Positions 16,999 through 27,342 of a stretch of DNA of 64,000 nt are shown one piece after another; the stretch's first letter is position 1, and every line of letters starts with the position of its first letter. Origin of the DNA: Burkholderiaceae bacterium. Its GTDB lineage: Bacteria; Pseudomonadota; Gammaproteobacteria; Burkholderiales; Burkholderiaceae_C. The notes beneath the pieces are model-generated. The model worked only from the letters and a program-made list of their open reading frames with translations, did not search any database and was not told the DNA's origin. Position numbers and translations under genes: made by a program. The DNA is taken from the NCBI GenBank assembly GCA_030123545.1, contig CP126124.1, positions 806,001 to 870,000 of the forward strand. The letters run 5' to 3'.

Positions 16999-18378
16999 TC
17001 AGCCGGGGACCGCTTCACGCATCGTGACGAACTCTTCGGCGGCCGTGGGGTGGATGCCGATGGTGTTGTCGAACACCGCCTTGGTCGCGCCGGCCTTCAG
17101 CGCGACCGCGAACCCTTGCACGATCTCGCCGGCGTCGGGTCCGACCATGTGCAGACCGACGACGCGATCGCTCTTCGTGTCGACCACCAGCTTCATCAGC
17201 GTGCGCTCGCCGCTGCCGCTCAAGGTGTGCTTGAGCGGCCGGAACTCGCTGCGGTACACGGTGACGCGGCCGAACCGTTCGCGCGCCTCGGCCTCGGTGC
17301 AGCCGACCGTGCCTATGTTCGGATGCGTGAACACCGCGGTCGGCACGAACTCGTAGCTCATGCGGCGCAGCGGCCTTCCATCGGAAGGCGGAAACAGATG
17401 GTCGACCAGCGCCATCGCCTCGGCCAGCGCGACCGGGGTCAGCTCGAGACGCCCGACCACGTCGCCGAGCGCATGGATCGACGGCACGGAGCTCTGGTAG
17501 TTCTCGTCGACCTGGATCGCACCGTGAGCGCCCTGCGCGACGCCAAGCGCTTTGAGCGCGAGGCCGCGTGTGTTCGGGCGGCGGCCGGTGGCGTACAGCA
17601 CCGCGTCGGCGTCGACGGACCCGCCGCCTGTCAGCCGCACCGACAGCGCCTCTCCGTCGCGCTCGATCGCCGCGACATCGGACTGCAGCCGCAGGTCGAC
17701 GCCGGCCTTGACCATCTCGGCGCCCAGGAAACGGCGAACGTCGCCGTCGAAGCCGCGCAGCAGCCGTTCGCCGCGGTACAGCTGCGTGACCTTCGCGCCG
17801 AGCCCGTTGAAGATCGACGCGAACTCGCAGGCGATGTAGCCGCCGCCGACGATCACCAGCCGCTGCGGGAACCGCTCCAGGTCGAAGATCTGGTCCGAGC
17901 TGATCGCGAACTCGCGCCCAGGTACCGGCGGCAGTTGCGGATGGCCGCCGGTCGCGATCAGGATGTGGCGCGCGGTGAAGCGTTCAGCGCCGAGCACGAC
18001 GGTGTGCGGATCCTGCAGCGTCGCATGCTCGGTGAACAGCCGCACGCCGGCGCCGGTGAGCAGCTGCTCGTAGACGCCATTCAGCCGAGCGATCTCGCGC
18101 GCGCGATTCGCCTTGAGGCGCCCCCAGTCGAGCGTCGGATGTTGATCCAGATCCCAGCCGAAGCCGCTCGCCTCCTCGAAGCCTTCCGCGTAATGCGCCG
18201 CGTAGCTGTAGAGCTTCTTCGGAATGCAGCCGAGGTTCACGCAGGTACCGCCCAGGCCGGCGACGCCGCGTGCTTCCGTCAGTGCCACGCGGGCGCCGCG
18301 CAGCGCCGCCATGCGCGCGGCACGCACGCCGCCGCTGCCGCCGCCGATCACGAACAGATCGAAGTCGTAAGTTTCCAT
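16999..18378 (-). CDS. gor: Glutathione-disulfide reductase
   Basis: A 459-residue flavoprotein disulfide reductase that keeps glutathione reduced with NADPH. FAD binds at VIGGGSGGVRAARMAALRGA near residue 10. The redox pair is in GGTCVNLGCIPKK. The pyridine nucleotide fold is VIVGGGYIACEFASIFNGLG, followed by Arg-containing QLYRGERLLR, typical of NADPH preference. The catalytic His-Glu of the dimer partner is in GIHPTAAEEFVTMR at the C-terminus. It is convergent with the preceding secreted-protein gene, with only nine bases between the stops. Confidence 0.95.
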   Translation of the reverse strand: METYDFDLFVIGGGSGGVRAARMAALRGARVALTEARGVAGLGGTCVNLGCIPKKLYSYAAHYAEGFEEASGFGWDLDQHPTLDWGRLKANRAREIARLNGVYEQLLTGAGVRLFTEHATLQDPHTVVLGAERFTARHILIATGGHPQLPPVPGREFAISSDQIFDLERFPQRLVIVGGGYIACEFASIFNGLGAKVTQLYRGERLLRGFDGDVRRFLGAEMVKAGVDLRLQSDVAAIERDGEALSVRLTGGGSVDADAVLYATGRRPNTRGLALKALGVAQGAHGAIQVDENYQSSVPSIHALGDVVGRLELTPVALAEAMALVDHLFPPSDGRPLRRMSYEFVPTAVFTHPNIGTVGCTEAEARERFGRVTVYRSEFRPLKHTLSGSGERTLMKLVVDTKSDRVVGLHMVGPDAGEIVQGFAVALKAGATKAVFDNTIGIHPTAAEEFVTMREAVPG

Positions 18379-18433
18379 CGCAGCATTTTGCTGCAGTGGT
18401 CGCGAGTCCGTGCCCAGGCGCTAAGCCGCTGGT

Positions 18434-19624
18434 TCAGACCGGATCCGGATCGGTCGCTGGTTGCGGCTGGCGCAGCTGCTTTGCCACTTCCAGCACCGGC
18501 TGCAGCACGCTCGCGCCGAGCAGCTTGGAGCGCGCGCCGCTCCAGCCGGTACGCTCATTCGGCAGGTCGGCGTTGTCCTTGAACGGCATCTCGATCGTGA
18601 GCGCGAGGCAGTCGAAGCGCTGACTCACCCAGTTCGTCGCCATCGTCGGGTTCGCGGTGCCGGGCGCGGCCTCGCCGTAGCCGTGCGCGGTCTGGAAGTC
18701 GGGGCTGGCGGCGAGCCACGCGCTCGTGAACGCGGCTTCCAGCGCGGCGAGCCGCGGCGTGTAGCCGGCGATGCCCTGGCTGCCGGCGACGAAGTTGTAC
18801 GGCAGCGACTCGTCGCCGTGCACGTCCAGGCACAGGTCGACACCGATGCGCTGCATCGCATCGCGCACGAGGAACACCTCGGGCGAGCGCTCCAGGCTCG
18901 GCGCTGCCCATTCGCGGTTCAGGTTCGCGCCGGCGGCGTTGGTGCGCAGGTTGCCGCGCACCGCACCGTCCGGATTCATGTTTGGCACCACGTAGAACTC
19001 GCATTGCGCGAGCAGCCGGCGCGCGACTGGATCGGCCTCGTCGAGCAGCCGCTCCAGCAGGCCTTCGACGAACCATTCGGCCATGGTTTCGCCCGGATGC
19101 TGACGCGCGATCACCCAGACCTTGTTCTTCGCGCCGGTACCGGAGGCGGTCGTCACACGCAGCAGCGTAATGTCGCGCCCGTCCAGCGTAGCGCCCAGGT
19201 GCCGCGATTGCACCCGGTCGCTCGCACCGGCCCAGCCGAGCAGATCCAGATGGCGCTCGTGCGAATATGGCTCGAAATACGCGAGATAGACACTGTTCGT
19301 CGCCGGCGTCAGCCGCGCGGTCAGTACCTGCCCGTCGAATTCTGTCGCGATGCGCTGCCACTGGCGCCGGTCATGGCTGGCGAGCACGCGGTAGCCCTCC
19401 CATCCCTTCGGATACGCGCTCTGGCCGGCGTTCAGAAACCGCAACACGATCGGCACGCCGGCGGCGCCCTGCAGCCGGAAGTGGAACCACTGCGCGAACT
19501 CGGCCGCGTTGTCGGCGCGAATCTTCAGTTGGATGTCGGCCGGGTCGGCAAGGCTGACGACCTCGATCGCGCCGGCATCGAATGCACAGCAGATGGAAAG
19601 GGATGGGTTCGTGTTGTTCGGCAT
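18434..19624 (-). CDS. M14-family zinc carboxypeptidase (cytosolic carboxypeptidase-like)
   Basis: About 396 residues, in two parts. The N-terminal 150 residues form a beta-rich cap (FAQWFHFRLQGAAGVPIVLR, typical of the CCP/Nna1-like N-domain), followed by an M14 catalytic domain. Zn ligands are visible in ARQHPGETMAEWF (HxxE) and LDVHGDESLPYNF; NMNPDGAVRGNLRTN and the Glu in LTIEMPFKDN complete the site. ATG 19624 was preferred to a TTG at 19642. No signal peptide is seen, so it is cytoplasmic. Family members remove C-terminal residues from peptides; the bacterial substrate is unknown. Confidence 0.9.
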   Translation of the reverse strand: MPNNTNPSLSICCAFDAGAIEVVSLADPADIQLKIRADNAAEFAQWFHFRLQGAAGVPIVLRFLNAGQSAYPKGWEGYRVLASHDRRQWQRIATEFDGQVLTARLTPATNSVYLAYFEPYSHERHLDLLGWAGASDRVQSRHLGATLDGRDITLLRVTTASGTGAKNKVWVIARQHPGETMAEWFVEGLLERLLDEADPVARRLLAQCEFYVVPNMNPDGAVRGNLRTNAAGANLNREWAAPSLERSPEVFLVRDAMQRIGVDLCLDVHGDESLPYNFVAGSQGIAGYTPRLAALEAAFTSAWLAASPDFQTAHGYGEAAPGTANPTMATNWVSQRFDCLALTIEMPFKDNADLPNERTGWSGARSKLLGASVLQPVLEVAKQLRQPQPATDPDPV

Positions 19625-19638
19625 TGCAGAATTGTTAG

Positions 19639-19697
19639 TCAAATCGGGCTTGAGCCCAAGGCATATCTAAGCTGCGCGCTATTAAAACAATAGTAAT
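19639..19697 (-). repeat. AT-rich dispersed repeat, copy R2
   Basis: The + strand reads TCAAATCGGGCTTGAGCCCA, then a variable part, then GCTATTAAAACAATAGTAA. The GGGC..AGCCC and GCTAT..AAAACAATAGTAA elements recur in R3 at 25288, in the same orientation. It fills the gap between the acyl-CoA ligase stop and the carboxypeptidase start. Confidence 0.6.
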
Positions 19698-19713
19698 TGG
19701 CGGCGCCGCACCG

Positions 19714-21288
<1,575 letters not shown>

Positions 21289-21407
21289 CGTGGGGGCGCC
21301 AGAAAGCTGCCCCGCAATGATGAACGATTTGCCGCAGTGCCGCGTAACTGCGGACCGCGCCTGCAGCGCGAACCGCAGGCGCCGGGAGTTCGACGCGCTG
21401 CGAGCCG

Positions 21408-23660
21408 TCAATTCGACGGGCGGTCCTCGTCGCGATGGCGTTGCGGCCGCGCTTGCTCCTGGGGCTTCGGTCCATGGGCTGCGGCGCGGTTGCCTTCGGC
21501 CTGCGGCTGGCGCATCGGCTGCGCTTGCACCTGCCGCTCGCGCATCTGCTGCTCCATCTGTGCACGCTGCGCCTGCTGCGCCGCCGCGCGTGCGGCCTGC
21601 TGGCTCTGCTCCTGCTGCATGCGCTGCTGCAGCGCCTGCTGCTGGCGCTGTGCCTGTTCGGCAGCCGCCTGCCGGCGCTGGGACTGTTCCTGTTGCATGC
21701 GCTGCTGCTCGGCTTGCTGCTGCGCCCGTTGCCGGTCCTGCAACTGGCGTTGCTGCAGCGCCTGCTGCTGGCGGCTTGCCTGTTCGGCCGCCGCCTGCTC
21801 GCGCTGGCTCTGCTCTTGTTGTGCGCGTTGCTGCTGGGCCCGTTGCTGCTGTTCCTGCTGCAGTCGCTGCCGCTGCTCGGCCTGTGCCGCTGCCTGCTGG
21901 CTCTGCAGTTGCTGCTGTTGCAGAGCTTGCTGCCGCGTGCGCGCCTGCTGGTCCTGCTGCTGTTCGGTCTGCACCGTGGCCGGCTGACCGCGCAGCGGCT
22001 GCTGCGGCCCATGCATCTGCTGCTGGCGCTGGAACGGCTCGGTGCGAGCGGCCTGGTCACGCGGGTTTTGCTCGCGCACCGGATTCGGGCCGGCCGCCGG
22101 CTGCGGGCCGTTCGCGGCTTCGTTGCGGCGATGGGGTTGCAGCGGAGCGCCGATCTGCGGCGACGTTTGCGGCGACCCGGGCAGCGACTGGCGCAGCGCG
22201 GGGCTGCCGCCGCGCTCGCGGGCGAACGCGGGGTTGTCCATCACATGCCGGTCGATCACCGCGGCCGGCGGCGCTGGATGCGGCTGCGTCACGCGCGAAG
22301 CGGCGAAGATCGCGCGCGGGTCGCGCGTCGGCGCCGGCGGCCGCACCACGCGGGCCTGGTCGAGCTCGCGTTCGGACACGTGCACGAAGTTGCCGCGCAG
22401 ATGCTCGCCCTGCGTGAACGCCTTCTCGCTGACCGCGGTCACCGCCTGCGGCATGCGCTGGTAGCGGTAGACGTTGGTCGTGTTGTTGACGTTGACGATG
22501 TTGGTGATGTTCGTCACGTTGCGGTTCACGATTACCGTGCGGTTCACGTTCGTGACGTAGGTCGGGCTCGCGCGGAAGGCCGGATGCCAGACCTCGCCCG
22601 GCCCAAGCGGGAACCAGCCGACCGCCGGCTGCGCCAGGCCGCCCACGGTGACGCTGAAGCTCACGTTGCCGACGCGCCCACCGACGAAGCCGACCAGCGC
22701 CGGCGCGTACACCGGCCGCACCGAGCGCGGACCCGGCACCCAGCACCAGCGGGTGCCCAGGTAGGCCCAGCGGCCGTAGTGGAACGGCGCGAAGCCCCAG
22801 GGCTGGTCGTCGATCCAGGTCCAGCCCCAGGGCGCGATATAGGCCCAGTGGCCGAACCGGTACGGCGCCCAGTTCGCGACCGTGACGGTCGGCACCCAGA
22901 CGTTGCCGTATTCGGGGTTGTCTTCCCAGGTGCCGTAGCCGTCGAGCTGCTGGTAGCCGGTCATCGCCGGCGGAACGTAGCGCAGCGCGACCGCGCGGTC
23001 CTCGGCCGCATCGCGCGCCGCCGCCCAGCGGCCGAACGCATCCTGCGGCGGCGCGCTCGTAGCCGCGACCTGCTGCAAGTCGTTGCCGGCGAAGCTGATC
23101 TGCTCGCCGGCCGGCATCACCAGCGGCACGCCGCTGGCGCCGAACACCTGCACGCTGCCGGCGCGAACGGTCACGGTGGTGGCGCCGGTGCTAGGGTCGA
23201 CATCGACCCGGTATTGACCCGGCCCGGATGCGGTCAGCGCGAGGTTCGGCGTGTCGATCTCGAAGCGCTGGCCGGCCGGTAGCTCGCGCACGCGCGCAGC
23301 GACGCTGCCCTGCGTCACCGCGATCTGCACCGTCTGGTCGTCGAGCCGGGTGAACTGCAGGCTGGTCTGGCCGGACATCTGCACCGCGGTCGAGCCCACG
23401 TGCAGCTCGGAGCGCGCGCCGGTGTCGTTCCAGACCCGATCGCCCTGCGTCAGCGGTCGGTTCAGCACCGCGGCGGCCCATTGGTCGTAGCCGGCCGGCT
23501 CGAAGCTGACCGCGCCGTCAAAGTAGTTCAGCTGCGCGACGCGATCGGGCGGGTTCACGTAGGACGTGTCCTGCGCGAAAGCCGTGGTGCCGAGCGCGGC
23601 CAGCGGCAGCAGCGCCAGCGCGAGTACGCGGCGCAGCCACGAAAAAACCTGCGGATTCAT
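21408..23660 (-). CDS. FecR-like/DUF6600 secreted protein with long Gln-rich tail
   Basis: A 750-residue exported protein. The signal peptide (residues 1-30) ends in GTTAFAQ. A FecR-like domain (roughly 40-210) includes GDRVWNDTGARSELHVGSTA. A Trp/Tyr-rich region with repeated WxPY/WxY units (WAPYRFGHWAYIAPWGWTWI) follows, then an Asn/Val-rich stretch (NRTVIVNRNVTNITNIVNVN). Residues about 547-713 are dominated by Gln, Ala and Arg in imperfect repeats (RQQQALQQR). ATG 23660 is set by an AGGAG motif. Similar proteins occur in many proteobacteria with unknown function; an envelope-associated scaffolding role is possible but unproven. Confidence 0.85.
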   Translation of the reverse strand: MNPQVFSWLRRVLALALLPLAALGTTAFAQDTSYVNPPDRVAQLNYFDGAVSFEPAGYDQWAAAVLNRPLTQGDRVWNDTGARSELHVGSTAVQMSGQTSLQFTRLDDQTVQIAVTQGSVAARVRELPAGQRFEIDTPNLALTASGPGQYRVDVDPSTGATTVTVRAGSVQVFGASGVPLVMPAGEQISFAGNDLQQVAATSAPPQDAFGRWAAARDAAEDRAVALRYVPPAMTGYQQLDGYGTWEDNPEYGNVWVPTVTVANWAPYRFGHWAYIAPWGWTWIDDQPWGFAPFHYGRWAYLGTRWCWVPGPRSVRPVYAPALVGFVGGRVGNVSFSVTVGGLAQPAVGWFPLGPGEVWHPAFRASPTYVTNVNRTVIVNRNVTNITNIVNVNNTTNVYRYQRMPQAVTAVSEKAFTQGEHLRGNFVHVSERELDQARVVRPPAPTRDPRAIFAASRVTQPHPAPPAAVIDRHVMDNPAFARERGGSPALRQSLPGSPQTSPQIGAPLQPHRRNEAANGPQPAAGPNPVREQNPRDQAARTEPFQRQQQMHGPQQPLRGQPATVQTEQQQDQQARTRQQALQQQQLQSQQAAAQAEQRQRLQQEQQQRAQQQRAQQEQSQREQAAAEQASRQQQALQQRQLQDRQRAQQQAEQQRMQQEQSQRRQAAAEQAQRQQQALQQRMQQEQSQQAARAAAQQAQRAQMEQQMRERQVQAQPMRQPQAEGNRAAAHGPKPQEQARPQRHRDEDRPSN

Positions 23661-23815
23661 CTTGCGTTCTCCTGCGGCCTGAACAACGGGCGGCCGCTCC
23701 GGGTGGACCCTGTATTCCTTAGAACGCGCGAGCCGCCGCAAAGATCACCGCCGAGGGGCCGGCGAAGGTAAAAGTCGCGCGGCGGGTTGCAAGCACTTGT
23801 AAGGCGACGGTGATT

Positions 23816-24580
23816 TCACCGTGCATGGGTCACGCCGCCGTCGACCACCAGCGTTTCGCCGACCACGTAGTCTCCGGCGCGCGACGCGAGGTAGATCGCC
23901 GCGCCGGCCATGTCCTCGGCATTGCCGATGCGGCCGACCGGAATCCGCTTTGCCACGTCGTCCGCGTGGTCGCGCGCGGCGCGGTTCATGTCGGACGCGA
24001 ACGCACCGGGGGCGATCGCGCTCGCCACGATGTTGTCCTGCGCCAGCCGCAGCGCCATGCGTCGCGTCAGGTGGATCAGGCCGGACTTGCTCGCCGCGTA
24101 CGAATAGGTCTCCAGCGGATTGACCGAAATCCCGTCGATCGACGCGATGTTGATCACCTTCGCCGGCCGCGCCTTGGCTGCCTTGCGCAGCATCTCGTGC
24201 AGCGCCTGGGTCAGGAAGAACGGGGTCTTCAGGTTCAGGTTCACCACCTTGTCCCAGCCGTTCTCGGTGAATTCGTCGAACGGCTCGGCCCAGGCCGCGC
24301 CGGCGTTGTTCACCAGGATGTCGAGCTGCGGCTCGCGCTCGGCCAGCGCCTTTGCGAGCGCGGCGATGCCGGCCCGGCTCGACACATCGAACGGCAGCGA
24401 CGCGCAGGGGCCGAGTCCGGACAGCTCGCGCGCGGCCTCGTCGCAGGCCTCGGCTTTGCGCGCGCTGATGTAGACACGCGCACCCTGCGCCAGAAAGCCG
24501 GCCGCGATCATGCGGCCGATACCACGCGAGCCGCCGGTGACCAGCGCGACGCGGCCTTCGAGGGAAAACAGATCGTTCAT
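23816..24580 (-). CDS. SDR-family NAD(P)-dependent oxidoreductase
   Basis: A 254-residue classical short-chain dehydrogenase. The cofactor motif TGGSRGIG is near residues 15-22, NNAG is in the middle, the catalytic Ser is in INIASIDGIS, and YSYAASKSG holds the Tyr-x-x-x-Lys pair. Together these give the standard Ser-Tyr-Lys active site. The GGSRG pattern resembles the RhlG/gluconate 5-dehydrogenase-like group acting on 3-ketoacyl or sugar substrates. ATG 24580 has GGAGACCTCCC upstream. It is co-oriented with the RidA gene about 120 bases upstream. Confidence 0.9.
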   Translation of the reverse strand: MNDLFSLEGRVALVTGGSRGIGRMIAAGFLAQGARVYISARKAEACDEAARELSGLGPCASLPFDVSSRAGIAALAKALAEREPQLDILVNNAGAAWAEPFDEFTENGWDKVVNLNLKTPFFLTQALHEMLRKAAKARPAKVINIASIDGISVNPLETYSYAASKSGLIHLTRRMALRLAQDNIVASAIAPGAFASDMNRAARDHADDVAKRIPVGRIGNAEDMAGAAIYLASRAGDYVVGETLVVDGGVTHAR

Positions 24581-24698
24581 CACGGGAGGTCTCCTATCCG
24601 ATCGGGCAAGCCTAGCGCCGAATCGCGCGGCGGGCATGCCCCGCGTGTCGCACAGGCGTCGGCAACGGGTGTTCCCGGGTCGGATCGGATGGCGCGCA

Positions 24699-25190
24699 TC
24701 ATTCGGCGCGCAGCAGCAGCTCGCCCTCGATCTCGACCGGGATGCGGTACGGCAGCTCGGCCAGGCCGACCGCGCTGCGCGCATGGCTGCCGGCGTCGGC
24801 GCCGAACAGTTCGACGACGAGGTCGGTGAACCCGTTGATCACCGCGGGCTGGCGGTCGAACCCCGGCGCGGAATTGACCATGCCGAACACCCGCACCCAG
24901 CGCTCGATCCGGCTCAAAGAGCCGAGCGTGCGCTGCAGGCTGCCCAGGATCGCGAGTGCGGTGAGGCGCGCGGCCTGGTAGCCCTGCTCGGGCGTCAGCT
25001 CGGCGCCGACCTTGCCAAGCGGCCGCGCGAGCGCGCCGTGTTCGTCGGTCGGCCCATGACCCGAGATCAGCACGCGGCGCCCGACCACATGCACCCACGG
25101 AAACGGCAGCGCCGCGCCGGGCGGCAGCTGCAGCGGCGCCGGCAGGCGCAGGCCGCGTTCGCGCAGGCGGGATTCGGGATCGGGGTTCAT
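24699..25190 (-). CDS. RidA/YjgF-family protein
   Basis: A 163-residue member of the YjgF/YER057c/UK114 family. VLISGHGPTDEHGALARPLG, GYQAARLTALAILGSLQRTL and RSAVGLAELPYRIPVEIEGE fit the chorismate-mutase-like trimer fold of the longer, YjgH/Rid-subgroup type. RidA proper deaminates reactive enamine/imine intermediates. The Arg that binds the carboxylate in RidA appears shifted in this subgroup, so activity is uncertain. GGAG six bases before ATG 25190 decides the start over the ATG at 25196. Confidence 0.85.
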   Translation of the reverse strand: MNPDPESRLRERGLRLPAPLQLPPGAALPFPWVHVVGRRVLISGHGPTDEHGALARPLGKVGAELTPEQGYQAARLTALAILGSLQRTLGSLSRIERWVRVFGMVNSAPGFDRQPAVINGFTDLVVELFGADAGSHARSAVGLAELPYRIPVEIEGELLLRAE

Positions 25191-25287
25191 CGCCATCTCC
25201 GGTGGGTGACTACAGGGTTCGCCGGCATTCTGCCTCGCCGCCGCGGTCAGCGCATGGGCGCGGCCAGCGGACTCGGCGCAGCCGTCG

Positions 25288-25353
25288 AAATTTGAATGAA
25301 ATAGGGCAAAAGCCCATGCATTTATTGCATAGTTAGCTACAAAAACAATAGTA
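25288..25353 (-). repeat. AT-rich dispersed repeat, copy R3
   Basis: The + strand contains ATAGGGCAAAAGCCCATGCA, then TTGCATAGTTAGCTAC, then AAAAACAATAGTAAAACG. It matches R2 in motif order and in orientation. The core GTTAGCTA also recurs in the intragenic copy at 44566. It occupies the gap upstream of the gamma-glutamyltransferase gene, the longest gene-free stretch of the window; the rest of that gap shows no clear feature. Confidence 0.6.
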
Positions 25354-25482
25354 AAACGATGCTGCGACACTAGGCCCGGCGGCGATCTTTGCTTAGCATC
25401 GGCGCGTTCGCACTGGCGGTTCGGCTCACAGCCGCTCGGTGTCGCTGCGGCGAACAAGCAAGCATACAGAGGAGACCACCCG

Positions 25483-27336
25483 ATGAACGCCCTCCGAACC
25501 CGGCTGCTGCTCGGCAGCCTGGCGCTGGCCGTGCTCTCCGCCTGCGGCGCGGCGCATGGACCGGTCGCGCCGGCCGCTGCGCTGCCCACGGCCGCAGCGC
25601 CCGCGCCCTCCGCTGCGCCGCGAATTGTCGGGTCGTCGTCAGCCGCGGCGACCCCGGCGCAGCCGACCACGGCGGCGCAGGCCGCGGCCGCTGCCTACGG
25701 CTGGAACATGGACGTGTTCCACCCGGTGGTTGCGCGCCACGGCATGGTCGCGACCGAACAGCGCCTCGCGTCGCAGATCGGCCTGCAGGTGCTGAAATCC
25801 GGCGGCAACGCGGTCGATGCGGCGGTCGCGATCGGCTTCGCGCTCGCGGTCGCGCTGCCGGACTCCGGCAACCTCGGCGGCGGCGGTTTCATGATGGTGC
25901 ACGAGGCCAAGACCGGGCGCGACATCGCGCTCGACTTCCGCGAAGTCGCGCCGCGCAGTGCGACGCGCGACATGTACCTCGACGAAAAAGGCAACGTGAT
26001 CGACGGCAAGTCGCTCTACACCCGCTACGCGATCGGCGTGCCCGGCACCGTCGCCGGCATGGACTACGCGATCCGCCACTGGGGCACGATGCCGCTGGCC
26101 AAAGCCATTGCGCCGGCGATCCGGCTTGCCGAGCAGGGCTTTCCGGTCAGCGACACGTTGGCGAAGGCGCTGGCCCGGGAAAAGAACCACATGGGCCAAT
26201 GGCCGGCAACGCGGGCGATCTTCTGGAGGAACGGCGCGCCGCTCAAGGCGGGCGACCGGCTGGTGCAAAAGGACCTCGCGCATTCGATGCGGCTGATCGC
26301 CGAGCACGGCGCGAAGGCGTTCTACGACGGCGAGGTCGCGCGCCGCATCGCGGCCGACATGCGCGCGCACGACGGGCCGATCACGGCAGAGGACTTGCGC
26401 GACTACAAGGTGGTGGAACGCGAGCCGCTGCGCGGCACGTACCGCGGTTACCAGATCGTCACGATGCCGCCGCCTTCGTCGGGCGGCGTGCACCTGGTCG
26501 AAATCCTCAACATCATGGAGAACTGGCCGATTCACGACTGGGGCCACAACAGCGCGCGGACCGTGCACCACATGGCCGAGGCGATGAAGCTGGCCTATGC
26601 GGACCGTTCCAAATACCTGGGCGACCCGGCCTTCGTCAAGATCCCGGTGGCGGGGCTGACGTCGAAGGCCTACGCGGCGTCGCTCGCGAAGGGCATCGAC
26701 CCTCATCACGCGCGCAGCGCGAAGGACATCGCGCCCGGCAACCCGTTGCCGTACGAGAGCCGCCAGACCACGCATTACTCGGTGATGGACCGCCAGGGCA
26801 ACATGGTCGCGGTCACCTACACGCTGAACACCGGCTTCGGCAGCGGCATCGTCGCGCCCGGCACCGGCATCCTGCTGAACAACGAGATGGACGACTTCTC
26901 GGCCAAGCCGGGCGTGCCGAACGTCTACGGCCTCGTCGGCGGCGAAGCGAACGCGGTGCAGGCGGGCAAGCGCCCGCTGTCGTCGATGACGCCGACGCTG
27001 GTGTTCAAGGACGGCAAGCCCTGGCTCGTCACCGGCAGCCCCGGCGGCGCGTGGATCATCACGACCGTGCTGCAGCAGATCGTCAACGCGATCGACTTCG
27101 GCATGAACCCGGCCGAGGCGGCGTCGCAAGTGCGCTTCCACGACCAGTGGCTGCCCGACGAACTGCGGGTGGAGAAGGGATTCCCCGTCGACACGATCCG
27201 TCTGCTGCGCCAGATGGGCCATCACGTGGTGGTGAAGGCGACGATGGGCAACACCCAGACGATCGAGCGGCACGGCGACGAGCTCTGGGGCTATTCCGAT
27301 CCGCGCAATCCGGACGGAAGCACGCTCGGGTACTGA
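25483..27336 (+). CDS. ggt: Gamma-glutamyltransferase, lipoprotein-type leader
   Basis: A 617-residue Ntn-hydrolase precursor. It starts with MNALRTRLLLGSLALAVLSAC, where LSAC is a lipobox, followed by an Ala/Pro-rich linker to about residue 65. The catalytic domain includes KSGGNAVDAAVAIGFALAVA and PPSSGGVHLVEILNIMEN. The autoprocessing and nucleophile Thr lies in QTTHYSVMD near residue 428, followed by GNMVAVTYTLN and SSMTPTLVF. It cleaves glutathione and transfers gamma-glutamyl groups in the periplasm. AGGAG precedes the ATG. A FAD dehydrogenase gene starts six bases after its stop, suggesting co-transcription. Confidence 0.95.
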   Translation: MNALRTRLLLGSLALAVLSACGAAHGPVAPAAALPTAAAPAPSAAPRIVGSSSAAATPAQPTTAAQAAAAAYGWNMDVFHPVVARHGMVATEQRLASQIGLQVLKSGGNAVDAAVAIGFALAVALPDSGNLGGGGFMMVHEAKTGRDIALDFREVAPRSATRDMYLDEKGNVIDGKSLYTRYAIGVPGTVAGMDYAIRHWGTMPLAKAIAPAIRLAEQGFPVSDTLAKALAREKNHMGQWPATRAIFWRNGAPLKAGDRLVQKDLAHSMRLIAEHGAKAFYDGEVARRIAADMRAHDGPITAEDLRDYKVVEREPLRGTYRGYQIVTMPPPSSGGVHLVEILNIMENWPIHDWGHNSARTVHHMAEAMKLAYADRSKYLGDPAFVKIPVAGLTSKAYAASLAKGIDPHHARSAKDIAPGNPLPYESRQTTHYSVMDRQGNMVAVTYTLNTGFGSGIVAPGTGILLNNEMDDFSAKPGVPNVYGLVGGEANAVQAGKRPLSSMTPTLVFKDGKPWLVTGSPGGAWIITTVLQQIVNAIDFGMNPAEAASQVRFHDQWLPDELRVEKGFPVDTIRLLRQMGHHVVVKATMGNTQTIERHGDELWGYSDPRNPDGSTLGY

Positions 27337-27342
27337 AGGCGC

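Noticed and set aside
21435..23282. 615-codon open frame on the + strand with very Leu-rich product, opposite the DUF6600 gene
   Set aside because: It is the mirror of Gln (CAG/CTG) codons in the Gln-rich tail; the minus-strand gene has a signal peptide, ribosome site and recognisable domains.
23816..24784. Longer start of the SDR gene at 24784
   Set aside because: The extra N-terminal residues are Arg/Cys-rich and unlike the family; ATG 24580 directly precedes the Rossmann motif.
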